Origin: a virus
DNA length: 64,000 nucleotides
IMG/VR virus record: IMGVR_UViG_3300035698_027665
Coordinates: 1-64,000 of that record
Direction: 5' to 3' (one strand)
The notes below the pieces were generated by a model. That model did no database searches. It was not told the origin of the DNA and worked only from the letters and a program-made list of their open reading frames with translations. Below, one piece after another: positions 22,597-29,799 of the stretch. The translations under genes were made by a program, and so were the position numbers. Position 1 is the stretch's first letter, and each line of letters starts with the position of its first letter.

Positions 22597-23157
22597 ATGA
22601 AAGAAAAAGATTTAGAAATTGATAGCGTTCTAGATAAAGTAAAGAAAAAAAAATCTATTAAATCTGGAAAAAAAGGGGGGCGTGGCGAAAGAATTATATG
22701 CAAATCTTTAAATGAAAGGTTTGCATGTTTGTTGCAAAAGCACAAAGATTGGGGAGGGTTTAATAGATCAGTAGGGTCAGGAAATCGTTGGGGACAAGGG
22801 GTGCATTTGTCTCAAGCAGCGAAACAAACGTTTAGTGGAGATATTTCTTGTCCTACTAATTTCAAATTCGTAATAGAATCTAAATCTGGCTACAATGACA
22901 TTGATTTGAATTCTATTTTTGATGGCGGGCAAAAAGAATTAGACAAGTTCTTTTGCCAAGTACTAGATGACGCTAGCAGAAGTGGAAGAAAACCTTTACT
23001 CATTTGGAGAAAAGATAGAAAACCTACTATAGCTTTTGTCTTATCAGAAGAAATAAACATAGAAGAATATCAATTCAGTATTCGATATAAAAATTGGGTA
23101 GGAGTCAATTTAGATAATTTGTTAAAACTAGACGATGCATTCTTTTTTAATCTTTAG
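22597..23157 (+). CDS. Putative PD-(D/E)XK nuclease (resolvase-like)
   Basis: 186 aa. After a Lys-rich N-terminus, GGRGERIICKSLNERF provides the first conserved Glu, FSGDISCP the Asp and FVIESKSG the E-x-K of a PD-(D/E)XK site, followed by a Gln-containing helix. The spacing resembles Hjc/RecU-type Holliday junction resolvases and other small phage nucleases. The exact substrate is unknown. Its 3' end overlaps the convergent gene by 11 bp. Confidence 0.7.
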   Translation: MKEKDLEIDSVLDKVKKKKSIKSGKKGGRGERIICKSLNERFACLLQKHKDWGGFNRSVGSGNRWGQGVHLSQAAKQTFSGDISCPTNFKFVIESKSGYNDIDLNSIFDGGQKELDKFFCQVLDDASRSGRKPLLIWRKDRKPTIAFVLSEEINIEEYQFSIRYKNWVGVNLDNLLKLDDAFFFNL

Positions 23158-24178
23158 GATTATAAGTAGCGGATGTATCACTCAAGTCCCCCACAAACAG
23201 TTCTTTCATAACCATAATAGGTTTTATAAATTTAAGTTTCTTTAAAGTATTTTTGGGACCATATGGCTGCATTCTAAAATGCCCCCTTCTCCAATGTGGT
23301 TTTGGAGAAGCATGAAACCCTTCTGCTGAACTTCTTGTTTTTTCTTTTCTTGTTTCGAAAAAATCTATTTTTTGTTCGAATTCAACAACAAACATCGTCC
23401 CATCAACTAGTCTTTTTGCTTGTTCTCTTTTAACTGCATTATTGCTGGACAATCTCCCTTTAAATTTGTCAAATTTTTGTTGTGACATTCCTAAAGGACC
23501 AATTATTTTCGTTCCTAGCAAGGTCATCATTAGAGAGAAATTCATGCCAATTCTTTGCACTTTTTCTGCAACCAAATCTTCTTGCATCAATTTTTCAAAT
23601 TTAAATTCATCATCTTTTGGCAGGTTTTTATATCTGTTTTTCATAAGTCCATCTTCAATAGTGTCGTAAACAGGCGACAAGCTGTTCATGATGGCAGACC
23701 CCTCTTTCAATAAAGTGTCTTCCGAAAAACATCCAGATGCTATAAACCCTGTTTTTTCTTCTAGAAAATTTGCCACGTAACTAGGTCTATAATTAGAATT
23801 GTGTTTTTCAACTAAAAGCTTTTTGTATTCTTTGGGTATTTTTATAAAAGTAACGGGATATGGTTGACGATAGTTTTCAAAAGAAATATTTAATTCTGTA
23901 TTTTCCAACGCAAGACATTGTTCGAATGTAGGGCAAAACACTTTAGGACCATCAGATAATGCTTTAGAAATAATGTGAACAAACATTGTGTTCGTTGTGC
24001 TATTTTTTGCAAAATCTATAAGACTAAAGACCATGCCTGAAATGTTTTCAGGTGGGGATAGTCTCAAGTTTACGTTGAAATAAACTTGTTTGTTTTTAGT
24101 TAAAAAATCAATCCAGTTGTTTTGCCCAAGCCACTTCAAAGCCGTGTGATATTGCGAAGGAATAAATTCTGACATCAT
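23147..24178 (-). CDS. Hypothetical protein with C-terminal HWRRGH motif
   Basis: 343 aa, predicted mainly helical. The C-terminus contains SPKPHWRRGHFRMQPYG followed by LKFIKPIMV, a pattern that I associate with uncharacterised proteins of phages and mobile elements that carry a PHxRRGHWR signature. The rest is not recognised. The gene is alone on its strand between two plus-strand genes. Confidence 0.6.
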   Translation of the reverse strand: MMSEFIPSQYHTALKWLGQNNWIDFLTKNKQVYFNVNLRLSPPENISGMVFSLIDFAKNSTTNTMFVHIISKALSDGPKVFCPTFEQCLALENTELNISFENYRQPYPVTFIKIPKEYKKLLVEKHNSNYRPSYVANFLEEKTGFIASGCFSEDTLLKEGSAIMNSLSPVYDTIEDGLMKNRYKNLPKDDEFKFEKLMQEDLVAEKVQRIGMNFSLMMTLLGTKIIGPLGMSQQKFDKFKGRLSSNNAVKREQAKRLVDGTMFVVEFEQKIDFFETRKEKTRSSAEGFHASPKPHWRRGHFRMQPYGPKNTLKKLKFIKPIMVMKELFVGDLSDTSATYNPKD

Positions 24179-24247
24179 TGTTTTAATCTTTCAGTAAATC
24201 CATATAATAGACGATAGTACAAGTTGAAGCTTTTTAAAGGAGATGAA

Positions 24248-24472
24248 ATGACAAGTACGAGCGGTCTATTGAATGATTCCACCGAATCAGAATTGTTCGA
24301 AAAGGAATATTATAAAAGTTATTGGGTTGCGAAATCTTATTTTTTAAACAATGAATATTTTTCAATTTGCATTGATAGGAAACAACTCGAAAGAGCGAAA
24401 AAGGTATGCGAAACCAACTTCCGGCTTTACGGTGAAACTTCTAAAAACCCTACACGAAATTTAATATTATAA
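24248..24472 (+). CDS. Small hypothetical protein
   Basis: 74 aa from ATG 24248, which has AAAGGAG at ideal spacing. The protein is acidic at the start (STESELFEKEYY) and amphipathic, with no recognised family. A -10-like TATAAT lies about 40 nt upstream, so it may be an independent early gene; a strong hairpin terminator follows its stop. Confidence 0.6.
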   Translation: MTSTSGLLNDSTESELFEKEYYKSYWVAKSYFLNNEYFSICIDRKQLERAKKVCETNFRLYGETSKNPTRNLIL

Positions 24473-24473
24473 A

Positions 24474-24508
24474 AAAAGCCGGGGCAATATTACCCCGGCT
24501 TTTTTTAT
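24474..24508. terminator. Bidirectional intrinsic terminator
   Basis: AAAAAAGCCGGGG arm, short loop, CCCCGGCTTTTTTT. It serves the plus gene ending at 24472 and the convergent outer-membrane gene ending at 24521. Confidence 0.9.
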
Positions 24509-24520
24509 CAGTACAAGTTT

Positions 24521-25318
24521 TTAAAAACTCATACTTACACCAACGTTTCCAACAAGCTCGAAATCGCTATTGTTGTTGAAATTGTCTGCATCACCGCCGA
24601 GAAACAAACCATGAACGCCAGCATTCAAAGTCCAGTTGTCGCCAATGAATTCTAGGGGAATAGACCCTTCTAACCCAATATCGAGATATCCAAAATCAGC
24701 ATCGTCGCCATAATAGTCGTCAATGCTGAATCCTACGACAACAGGTGTGGAAACAGTTATATTATCTAAAATAATAACTGTTGGTCTAATTCCTAGCTCA
24801 AGATAAGAACCAGTGCCGTTGCCATCTCTTGAACCTTCTGTTTCAAATGCAAGAAGCACATAAGGGTTGACATCAACACCAAAAAATTCTTTGTTTGAAG
24901 AAACCCCTAAAGTAATTTCTTGTATCTCATCAAATGCTGCATTTGGACTTAAATACAGGTTGTATCCAAAAGATGTAGTTAAAAAATTGGTTAAGTCGAA
25001 ATCGACTGAAATTCCCAAACGTGTTTCATACCACGCCTCTACATCGTTGTTTACTGATGCTCTTGTTTGTGCTTCGTGAATGCTGTTCCACCAAACCCCG
25101 TTTACTCTGAGATTGTTGTGAGCGTGGTAAACAACATCTAAACTAGGTTGTGCTATTACGCCTGCGTCCTCTTGATTTATGCCTCTATGAAAATAGTGGG
25201 TCGTAAAATCAGTGTTTGCTCTAAAAGAAAGAGAATCTTCTTTAGCAAGGTCTTGCCCCATTACAGGCATGCTAAGTCCTACTGCAACTAGCAGTGTAAA
25301 TAAAAACTTCTTCATCAT
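24521..25318 (-). CDS. Predicted outer-membrane beta-barrel protein
   Basis: 265 aa. An N-terminal signal peptide (MMKKFLFTLLVAVGLSMPVMG) is followed by alternating beta-strand segments rich in aromatic residues. The region TDFTTHYFHRGINQ resembles the YxFRGISQ motif of TorF-type putative porins, and the protein ends VSMSF with the C-terminal Phe recognised by the BAM machinery. It has its own promoter (25359-25386), a Shine-Dalgarno AAAGGA and a terminator, so it looks like a moron. It could alter host permeability or block competing phages. No lytic or adsorption role is indicated. Confidence 0.8.
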   Translation of the reverse strand: MMKKFLFTLLVAVGLSMPVMGQDLAKEDSLSFRANTDFTTHYFHRGINQEDAGVIAQPSLDVVYHAHNNLRVNGVWWNSIHEAQTRASVNNDVEAWYETRLGISVDFDLTNFLTTSFGYNLYLSPNAAFDEIQEITLGVSSNKEFFGVDVNPYVLLAFETEGSRDGNGTGSYLELGIRPTVIILDNITVSTPVVVGFSIDDYYGDDADFGYLDIGLEGSIPLEFIGDNWTLNAGVHGLFLGGDADNFNNNSDFELVGNVGVSMSF

Positions 25319-25358
25319 GTTTGGTTCCTTTCGTTTAAACCATTGATGTAAGTCGTCT

Positions 25359-25386
25359 ATTGTACTGATCGTCGTTCATAAGTCAA
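25359..25386 (-). promoter_or_regulatory. Sigma70 promoter of the outer-membrane protein gene
   Basis: Minus strand: TTGACT (25381-25386), 16-nt spacer, TACAAT (25359-25364). It is arranged back to back with the plus-strand promoter 25391-25418. Confidence 0.75.
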
Positions 25387-25390
25387 CTTC

Positions 25391-25418
25391 TTTACAATCT
25401 TATGAAAAGTCGTATAAT
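25391..25418 (+). promoter_or_regulatory. Sigma70 promoter of the 25449-26238 pair
   Basis: TTTACA (25391-25396), 16-nt spacer, TATAAT (25413-25418), then TTTGGAG before ATG 25449. Confidence 0.8.
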
Positions 25419-25448
25419 CATCGCAATCACGTTTTTGGAGCAAAATAA

Positions 25449-25766
25449 ATGAAGAATAATACTTATCCTAAAGAAAAAAATAAAAAATTAGCTTCTCATT
25501 ATAAAAGAATGCTCCATATAAAAGGAGAAAAATGGTCTTACAAAATCGCAGGTACAGATGTTTATATCTTGTCATCAAACAGACAAACAAAATATAAAAC
25601 TAGTACATTTGAAGCATCAGGCACGACAGAAGATGCCTTTTGGAGCGAACAAGATGAATATAGTAGCATGGATATAGAGTATCCGACATGTACGCCAAAA
25701 GATATAAAAATATTTATAATAAATAACATTTTTACGGGAAAACAAAATGGAATTCGAGTTATATAG
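25449..25766 (+). CDS. Hypothetical early protein
   Basis: 105 aa, basic N-terminus (MKNNTYPKEKNKKLASHYKR) and an acidic middle with many Thr and Ser. No family recognised. It is the first gene after a strong early-type promoter and overlaps the next gene by 20 bp, so the two are probably translationally coupled. Confidence 0.55.
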   Translation: MKNNTYPKEKNKKLASHYKRMLHIKGEKWSYKIAGTDVYILSSNRQTKYKTSTFEASGTTEDAFWSEQDEYSSMDIEYPTCTPKDIKIFIINNIFTGKQNGIRVI

Positions 25767-26238
25767 TAAAAGAGACAAAAGATGGATAAAGTCTGCGATT
25801 AAATCCGAAATCAAATCTGACGGTAAGATTGTGGTGGGACTAACCAGTGGATGTTATGATTTGTTGCACTATTTGCATCTTTTATATTTTAAAAGATGTA
25901 GAAGATATTGCGATATTTTATTGGTCGGGGTCGACAGTGATGACATGGTGCGAAAATCCAAACCCGGTCGTCCTATTGTTCCAGAGGCACATAGATTGGC
26001 AATGGTATCTGCTATAAATGTGGTAGATGCCGCCTTCATTATGGGAGATGTTAAAGATTTAGAAACTGCTATTAAAGAATTTGATGTTGACAAGCTTTTC
26101 AAAAATGATTTTTTCGTTGATCCAAATATAAAAATTGTAGGGGACGGATTGACAGAAATAGTAATTATTCCAGATGTGGACATGCCTGATTCCACATCTG
26201 GAATAATTGAAAGTATCATAAGAAAAAATAAAACATAG
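25747..26238 (+). CDS. Cytidylyltransferase-like nucleotidyltransferase
   Basis: 163 aa. SGCYDLLHYLHLLYF is a variant of the (F/Y)D-x-h-H-x-G-H signature of TagD/RfaE-type cytidylyltransferases; here the second His is kept but the Gly before it is Leu. VGVDSDDMVRKSKPGRP and the R-x-x-x-h-x-A-h segment follow as in the family. It would transfer CMP or AMP to a sugar- or polyol-phosphate for cell-surface precursor synthesis, or act in NAD salvage. The altered motif leaves activity open. Confidence 0.75.
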   Translation: MEFELYSKRDKRWIKSAIKSEIKSDGKIVVGLTSGCYDLLHYLHLLYFKRCRRYCDILLVGVDSDDMVRKSKPGRPIVPEAHRLAMVSAINVVDAAFIMGDVKDLETAIKEFDVDKLFKNDFFVDPNIKIVGDGLTEIVIIPDVDMPDSTSGIIESIIRKNKT

Positions 26239-26240
26239 TT

Positions 26241-26732
26241 TTATTTTTTCTTATGATAATAATGGGTTACGAATTTTTCACTTTTATTTATTTCTATTTT
26301 ATTTTTCAAAAAGTTATTTTTTATTTTGCTTATTGGAAAATAAACATCTCCAACATGTTCCCCATAAACAATGCTTAAAATTATTTCTTCAACATGTTCC
26401 AAGGCTTCTTCGTAAATAGAAGCACCACCTATAACAAAAATATCTCTATCTCCTGCTATTTTTTTGGCTAAATCTAAAGCAGATTCAAAACTATTACACC
26501 AATGTACGCTTTTTGGAACATCATCAGTACGTTCTTGTCGAGATATAACTATAGATTCTCTTTTAGGCAAAGGTTTTATGGGCAAACTGTCCCACGTTTT
26601 TCGCCCCATTATTAAGATGTTGTTTACTGTTGTTTCTTTAAACAAAGTTAATTCTTCTGAGATATGCCAAGGCAATTTATTTTTATTTCCAATAAGCCCT
26701 TTTTCATTTGCTGCCATTATCATTTTCAACAT
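26241..26732 (-). CDS. folA: Dihydrofolate reductase
   Basis: 163 aa, normal length. MIMAANEKGLIGNKNKLPWHISEE contains the Trp of the active site and the acidic residue after it. LIMGRKTWDSLP, the SRQ strand and FVIGGASIYEEAL complete the NADPH and folate site. It regenerates tetrahydrofolate for thymidylate synthesis. It overlaps the upstream gene by 29 bp. No thymidylate synthase is seen in this window. Confidence 0.95.
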   Translation of the reverse strand: MLKMIMAANEKGLIGNKNKLPWHISEELTLFKETTVNNILIMGRKTWDSLPIKPLPKRESIVISRQERTDDVPKSVHWCNSFESALDLAKKIAGDRDIFVIGGASIYEEALEHVEEIILSIVYGEHVGDVYFPISKIKNNFLKNKIEINKSEKFVTHYYHKKK

Positions 26733-27381
26733 GGAGTACCTTTTCTAATGGATAATTTGTTTTTCTATACTTTTTTTCTAGTTCTTTTTTAGAAACGTTT
26801 AATTCCAAACAAGCAAAATTCAATAATTGTTCTTCGGATATTGGTTTTTTAGTCAATACAGTTTCGATATCTTTCGCTGACATGTTTCTGAATTTGTTTC
26901 GCCATCCTGTATTTTCTCCTTTATACCAAGTATACCCATTAATAAATTGTTGTACTGCGATTTTTGTTTCTTTAACATATTTGTTTTTATATAAAGCTTC
27001 TTCAAAATTGTCTTTTTCTATATCGTAGTCTTGCCCACATCTTAATAAAATTGTAAACAAAGACTTTCGTGCATTGTTGCGATTCCAAAAAGGGGCAGGT
27101 TCTATCCAAATTGATCTGTTATATGTTGTCTTCCCAAATTTACTAAGGTTGGAATGCTTCATGTTTTTTTCTAGCTTTAAAATAAAAGCTGCTATATTCT
27201 TCGATTTGTCTTTTTTGTGTGCAAAAAGAATACATTTAATATTAGGATGATTATTATGAAAAGCTTCTCTACATCGTTGCCAACTAGAAACATTGCCTGT
27301 ATCATCAACATGGGCGTAACTACCAGCAGCTACATTTATTGTTGGCATTCCAAAATTTTTTGTTTCATTTAGATAATTCAT
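26704..27381 (-). CDS. Hypothetical protein upstream of DHFR
   Basis: 225 aa from the ATG at 27379-27381, chosen for its AAGG at 5-nt spacing; a further upstream ATG adds 15 residues. It contains NFGMPTINVAAGSY and HPNIKCILFAHKKDK and a C-terminal helical, basic half (LNVSKKELEKKYRKTNYPLEK). The middle has WIEPAPFWNRNNARKS. I do not recognise it. Co-expression with DHFR is implied by the overlap. Confidence 0.6.
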   Translation of the reverse strand: MNYLNETKNFGMPTINVAAGSYAHVDDTGNVSSWQRCREAFHNNHPNIKCILFAHKKDKSKNIAAFILKLEKNMKHSNLSKFGKTTYNRSIWIEPAPFWNRNNARKSLFTILLRCGQDYDIEKDNFEEALYKNKYVKETKIAVQQFINGYTWYKGENTGWRNKFRNMSAKDIETVLTKKPISEEQLLNFACLELNVSKKELEKKYRKTNYPLEKVLHVENDNGSK

Positions 27382-27404
27382 TTTTACCTTAAAAGTAGTA
27401 TTTT

Positions 27405-27671
27405 TTATAAAGGGATAAACCAACATTCTTCTGCTCTATAGCGGCCCAATGTAGAGAAAGTCATCATGGGCTTCACTTGAGAAACAGCTAGTACAAGAAT
27501 CCATTGTTTATCATCGTTAAAGGGATTTTTAACATTGTTAAAACAATTTTTACTCTTTATTCCGCAATTACAAGCAGAATGATGTGAAAAAGATACTCGA
27601 CTTGTTTTACTGTAGAAATCTGCTGTGTACCTTTTCACAGTTTGAAAAATGTTTTTTTTGAAAATAATCAC
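27405..27671 (-). CDS. Possible small protein, GTG start
   Basis: 88 aa beginning at a GTG (MIIFKKNIFQTVKRY) with Cys-rich centre (HHSACNCGIKSKNC). Composition looks coding, but the Shine-Dalgarno is weak and no family is recognised. It lies 23 nt upstream of the 26704-27381 gene on the same strand. A -10-like TATAAT is immediately upstream. Confidence 0.4.
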   Translation of the reverse strand: MIIFKKNIFQTVKRYTADFYSKTSRVSFSHHSACNCGIKSKNCFNNVKNPFNDDKQWILVLAVSQVKPMMTFSTLGRYRAEECWFIPL

Positions 27672-27844
27672 TCTTTTTTATTATAGCTTTATAGTTTAAA
27701 CAATCAAACAATTAAAAATAGTTTACATGACAGAAATTTGAAACAAGTTTTAAAAGTTGAATTCTTCGATTAATTGCACTATAGTAGTAAATAAATGTAG
27801 TTGATGTGGAAACGAAGTTTTCTGCAAAATCTTTATATACCTCA

Positions 27845-27872
27845 TTGACACAAGAGAAAAACATGGTACATT
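27845..27872 (+). promoter_or_regulatory. Sigma70 promoter before 27919
   Basis: TTGACA (27845-27850), 16-nt spacer, TACATT (27867-27872), then AAAGGAG before ATG 27919. The rest of the 247-nt gap 27672-27918 shows nothing else that I can identify. Confidence 0.75.
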
Positions 27873-27918
27873 ATTTGAATCGTGTAAGAACAGTAACGCT
27901 TAACAAAGGAGCAATGAT

Positions 27919-28257
27919 ATGAAAAAAGCAGAAAAACAGGCAAGACAAGGGGACATATTTTTCAAGTCGGTTGAAAAAGCCCCAACGAAAACAGTTAAAC
28001 CCTATGGAAGTAACATTCTAGCATATGGCGAAGTTACGGGTCACGCTCATGCAATATCCAGCCCATCACTTTCAGAATACGAGTCTGTTATTGATGAAAA
28101 TGGTGATATCTTTGTCTATTCATCAGAAAAAGATATAGAAATTTCTCACGAAGAACATGGGACAATAACTCTTGAAGCCAATAAATGGTGGAATGTTTCT
28201 CGTCAAAGAGAATACGACCCCATTGCTGTTGAAAAAGAACGAATTGTCGCTGACTGA
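27919..28257 (+). CDS. Small conserved-type protein with RQGDIFF and EVTGHAHA motifs
   Basis: 112 aa. The motifs ARQGDIFFKSV (residues about 8-18) and ILAYGEVTGHAHAISS (about 37-52), plus a C-terminal beta region ending in NVSRQREYDP, belong to a small all-beta family seen in bacteria and phages whose function is not known to me. AAAGGAG precedes the ATG and a sigma70 promoter lies 50 nt upstream. The next gene encodes a Sm-like protein. Confidence 0.7.
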   Translation: MKKAEKQARQGDIFFKSVEKAPTKTVKPYGSNILAYGEVTGHAHAISSPSLSEYESVIDENGDIFVYSSEKDIEISHEEHGTITLEANKWWNVSRQREYDPIAVEKERIVAD

Positions 28258-28288
28258 TTTATATTTGAGTTAATTTTTTGACTTAAAT

Positions 28289-28318
28289 ATATCTAATTAA
28301 AATGTATTAATTAGATAT
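28289..28318 (+). terminator. AT-rich hairpin between 27919 and 28349 genes
   Basis: ATATCTAATTA (28289-28299) pairs perfectly with 28308-28318 around an 8-nt loop, followed by TTTTAC. It may be a weak terminator; stem GC content is low. A TTGACT at 28278 has no good -10 partner. Confidence 0.4.
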
Positions 28319-28348
28319 TTTACTCAATCCTTAAAAGGAATGCATCAA

Positions 28349-28675
28349 ATGTCCGCAAAAAAACAAGAACAAGAACAGCCAAGAAACGCAGCAGATATCT
28401 TTAAAAGATATTTAGGACAAAAGGTGGCTGTACTTTGTGCTAGATACCATTATCGAGGAATTCTTTCTGTTGTAACAGAAGATGCGATTGTTTTAGCGAA
28501 TCCAACAATGGTTGAAGTTAGCGGCATCGCCGCTGCTGAAAGACCCCATAGCGAAGACCCTATGGGGTCTGATGTCATTGTCAAAAATGATGCTATTGAA
28601 ATCATGCATCAGTCAAATTGGGTAACGTCCGCATTGCCTTCCGAAGACGGATATGTTGGTACCAATACCAACTAA
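28349..28675 (+). CDS. Sm-like (LSm) fold protein
   Basis: 108 aa from ATG 28349, which has AAAGGA at 9-nt spacing; the ATG at 28340 is too close. YLGQKVAVLCARYHYRGILS followed by VTEDAIVLANPTMVEVSG is the beta1-beta3 pattern of Sm/LSm domains, with the G-x-L and h-h-L-x-N-A positions recognisable. It could be an RNA-binding protein, but many phage LSm-like proteins are uncharacterised. A second Sm-like candidate lies at 35189. A terminator follows. Confidence 0.65.
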   Translation: MSAKKQEQEQPRNAADIFKRYLGQKVAVLCARYHYRGILSVVTEDAIVLANPTMVEVSGIAAAERPHSEDPMGSDVIVKNDAIEIMHQSNWVTSALPSEDGYVGTNTN

Positions 28676-28678
28676 ATA

Positions 28679-28708
28679 AAAACCCGTCAGTTTTACTGAC
28701 GGGTTTTT
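28679..28708 (+). terminator. Intrinsic terminator
   Basis: AAAACCCGTCAG stem, TTTTA loop, CTGACGGGTTTTT, then more T. Confidence 0.9.
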
Positions 28709-28732
28709 ATTTTTTTTAAAAGTGAGTAAATA

Positions 28733-29335
28733 ATGTCAAAAACAAGCAGCCCTCTTTCAAAATGGCTTGCAAGGATTAGCATTGTCCATAGCGAATATGA
28801 TTTTGGCCCTTTGAAAGAATATAGAAATGAAGAAGGTCGTCTTCATAGGGATAATGCACCAGCGTATGTTTCGCCAACCAAAGTTACCTATTATCAAAAT
28901 GGGCGAAAACATGGGTTAGACGTAGGTATTTTTGGAACAATAGCCTATTATTATGAAGGAATTGCAGTTCCTAAAAGATTTATAGACGCACCAGAAACCC
29001 TAAATTTAGATTCTATAATTACAAATCCTAATACAGAGGTTAGGTATGTAGGATTAAAAGTTTATGGTTATGATAGAATGGAAAAGGAAGGGCGTCTCAA
29101 AAAAATCAATGAAGATGAAAAAGGGACTCTTTATCTTTTCAAATACAATGATGGCAAAACAGACCTTAATACAGAAATAGGTTTGGCAAAGGTGTTAAAC
29201 TCGTCTGCGGAGCCTGATGGGACGTATAAGACGTATTTCCTACAAGTACCGCCAGATATGACTACCTGTAAAGAAGCTATTGCATGGACCTTTAGAATGA
29301 ATGTCGACGATTATTTTCCAGAACAGGAAAGTTAA
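28733..29335 (+). CDS. DUF6745-like protein
   Basis: 200 aa. The N-terminal half has the MORN-like phrase EEGRLHRDNAPAYV and TYYQNGRKHG. The C-terminal half matches the pattern of DUF6745: TEVRYVGLKVYGYDRM, GTLYLFKY, YKTYFLQVPPDMTTCKEAIAWTF, ending with an acidic tail. In bacteria such domains occur in uncharacterised leucine-rich or repeat proteins. Flanked by terminators on both sides, it is a stand-alone unit; no promoter is obvious in the 25 nt before it. Confidence 0.7.
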   Translation: MSKTSSPLSKWLARISIVHSEYDFGPLKEYRNEEGRLHRDNAPAYVSPTKVTYYQNGRKHGLDVGIFGTIAYYYEGIAVPKRFIDAPETLNLDSIITNPNTEVRYVGLKVYGYDRMEKEGRLKKINEDEKGTLYLFKYNDGKTDLNTEIGLAKVLNSSAEPDGTYKTYFLQVPPDMTTCKEAIAWTFRMNVDDYFPEQES

Positions 29336-29343
29336 TATTTATT

Positions 29344-29377
29344 AAAAAAAGCGGATTCAATTGAATCCGCTTTTTTT
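29344..29377. terminator. Bidirectional intrinsic terminator
   Basis: AAAGCGGATTCAA pairs with TTGAATCCGCTTT, flanked by A and T runs, between two convergent genes. Confidence 0.9.
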
Positions 29378-29708
29378 AATAAATGCTGTTGTATTCTTTT
29401 ACTTTTTTTTCTATTGCTTTTCGTTCTAAAAGCATTTCTTTTACTGTTTCTTTTTTTGCCCAATCTAGAAGCAACTCCCCTCTCATTCCTTGTTCATAAC
29501 CTTTTATTAATTTTTTGGTTTGTATTTTTTTATACACAGGAGCGCTAGGAGTCCCTATTATTTCTTCAATTTCTTGTTCAATTTTTATTTTTCTTTCATT
29601 ATTCTTTTTTTCTAAAAAAAGATTCCAAAAAGGGGCCACAAAAAACAATATGAAAGCCAATAACCAAAGTTTATTTAAAGATTTTCTTGATATTGGGACG
29701 TGCAACAT
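29376..29708 (-). CDS. Small single-pass membrane protein
   Basis: 110 aa from the ATG at 29706-29708 (AAGG five nt upstream). One hydrophobic segment, LWLLAFILFFVAPFW at about residues 14-28, is followed by a long basic and acidic helical domain (KKNNERKIKIEQEIEEIIG) facing the cytoplasm by the positive-inside rule. A Pro-containing hinge (TPSAPVYKK) divides this domain. Function unknown; possible lysis or membrane-exclusion protein, without specific motif support. Confidence 0.55.
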   Translation of the reverse strand: MLHVPISRKSLNKLWLLAFILFFVAPFWNLFLEKKNNERKIKIEQEIEEIIGTPSAPVYKKIQTKKLIKGYEQGMRGELLLDWAKKETVKEMLLERKAIEKKVKEYNSIY

Positions 29709-29787
29709 GTTCACCTTATAATTATTTGTGCTTATTAAAATAAAAAAACGTTATTATTTTTCCATTGTCGAAAAAGAAATTTATTGT

Positions 29788-29795
29788 CTAAATAA
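29788..29795 (+). promoter_or_regulatory. T4-late-like octamer CTAAATAA
   Basis: It is placed 4 nt before ATG 29800 in the context GTCTAAATAATAAT, almost identical to the site at 20638. This decides the helicase start, because the longer reading frame would run through the box. Confidence 0.5.
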
Positions 29796-29799
29796 TAAT

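Noticed and set aside
22561-22597. Promoter TTGACT-TATAAT before the nuclease gene
   Set aside because: The boxes are only a few nt apart and the -10 is too close to the ATG for a sigma70 start.
28278-28310. Sigma70 promoter starting with TTGACT before the Sm-like gene
   Set aside because: No acceptable -10 box at 15-19 nt; the region fits better as an AT-rich hairpin.
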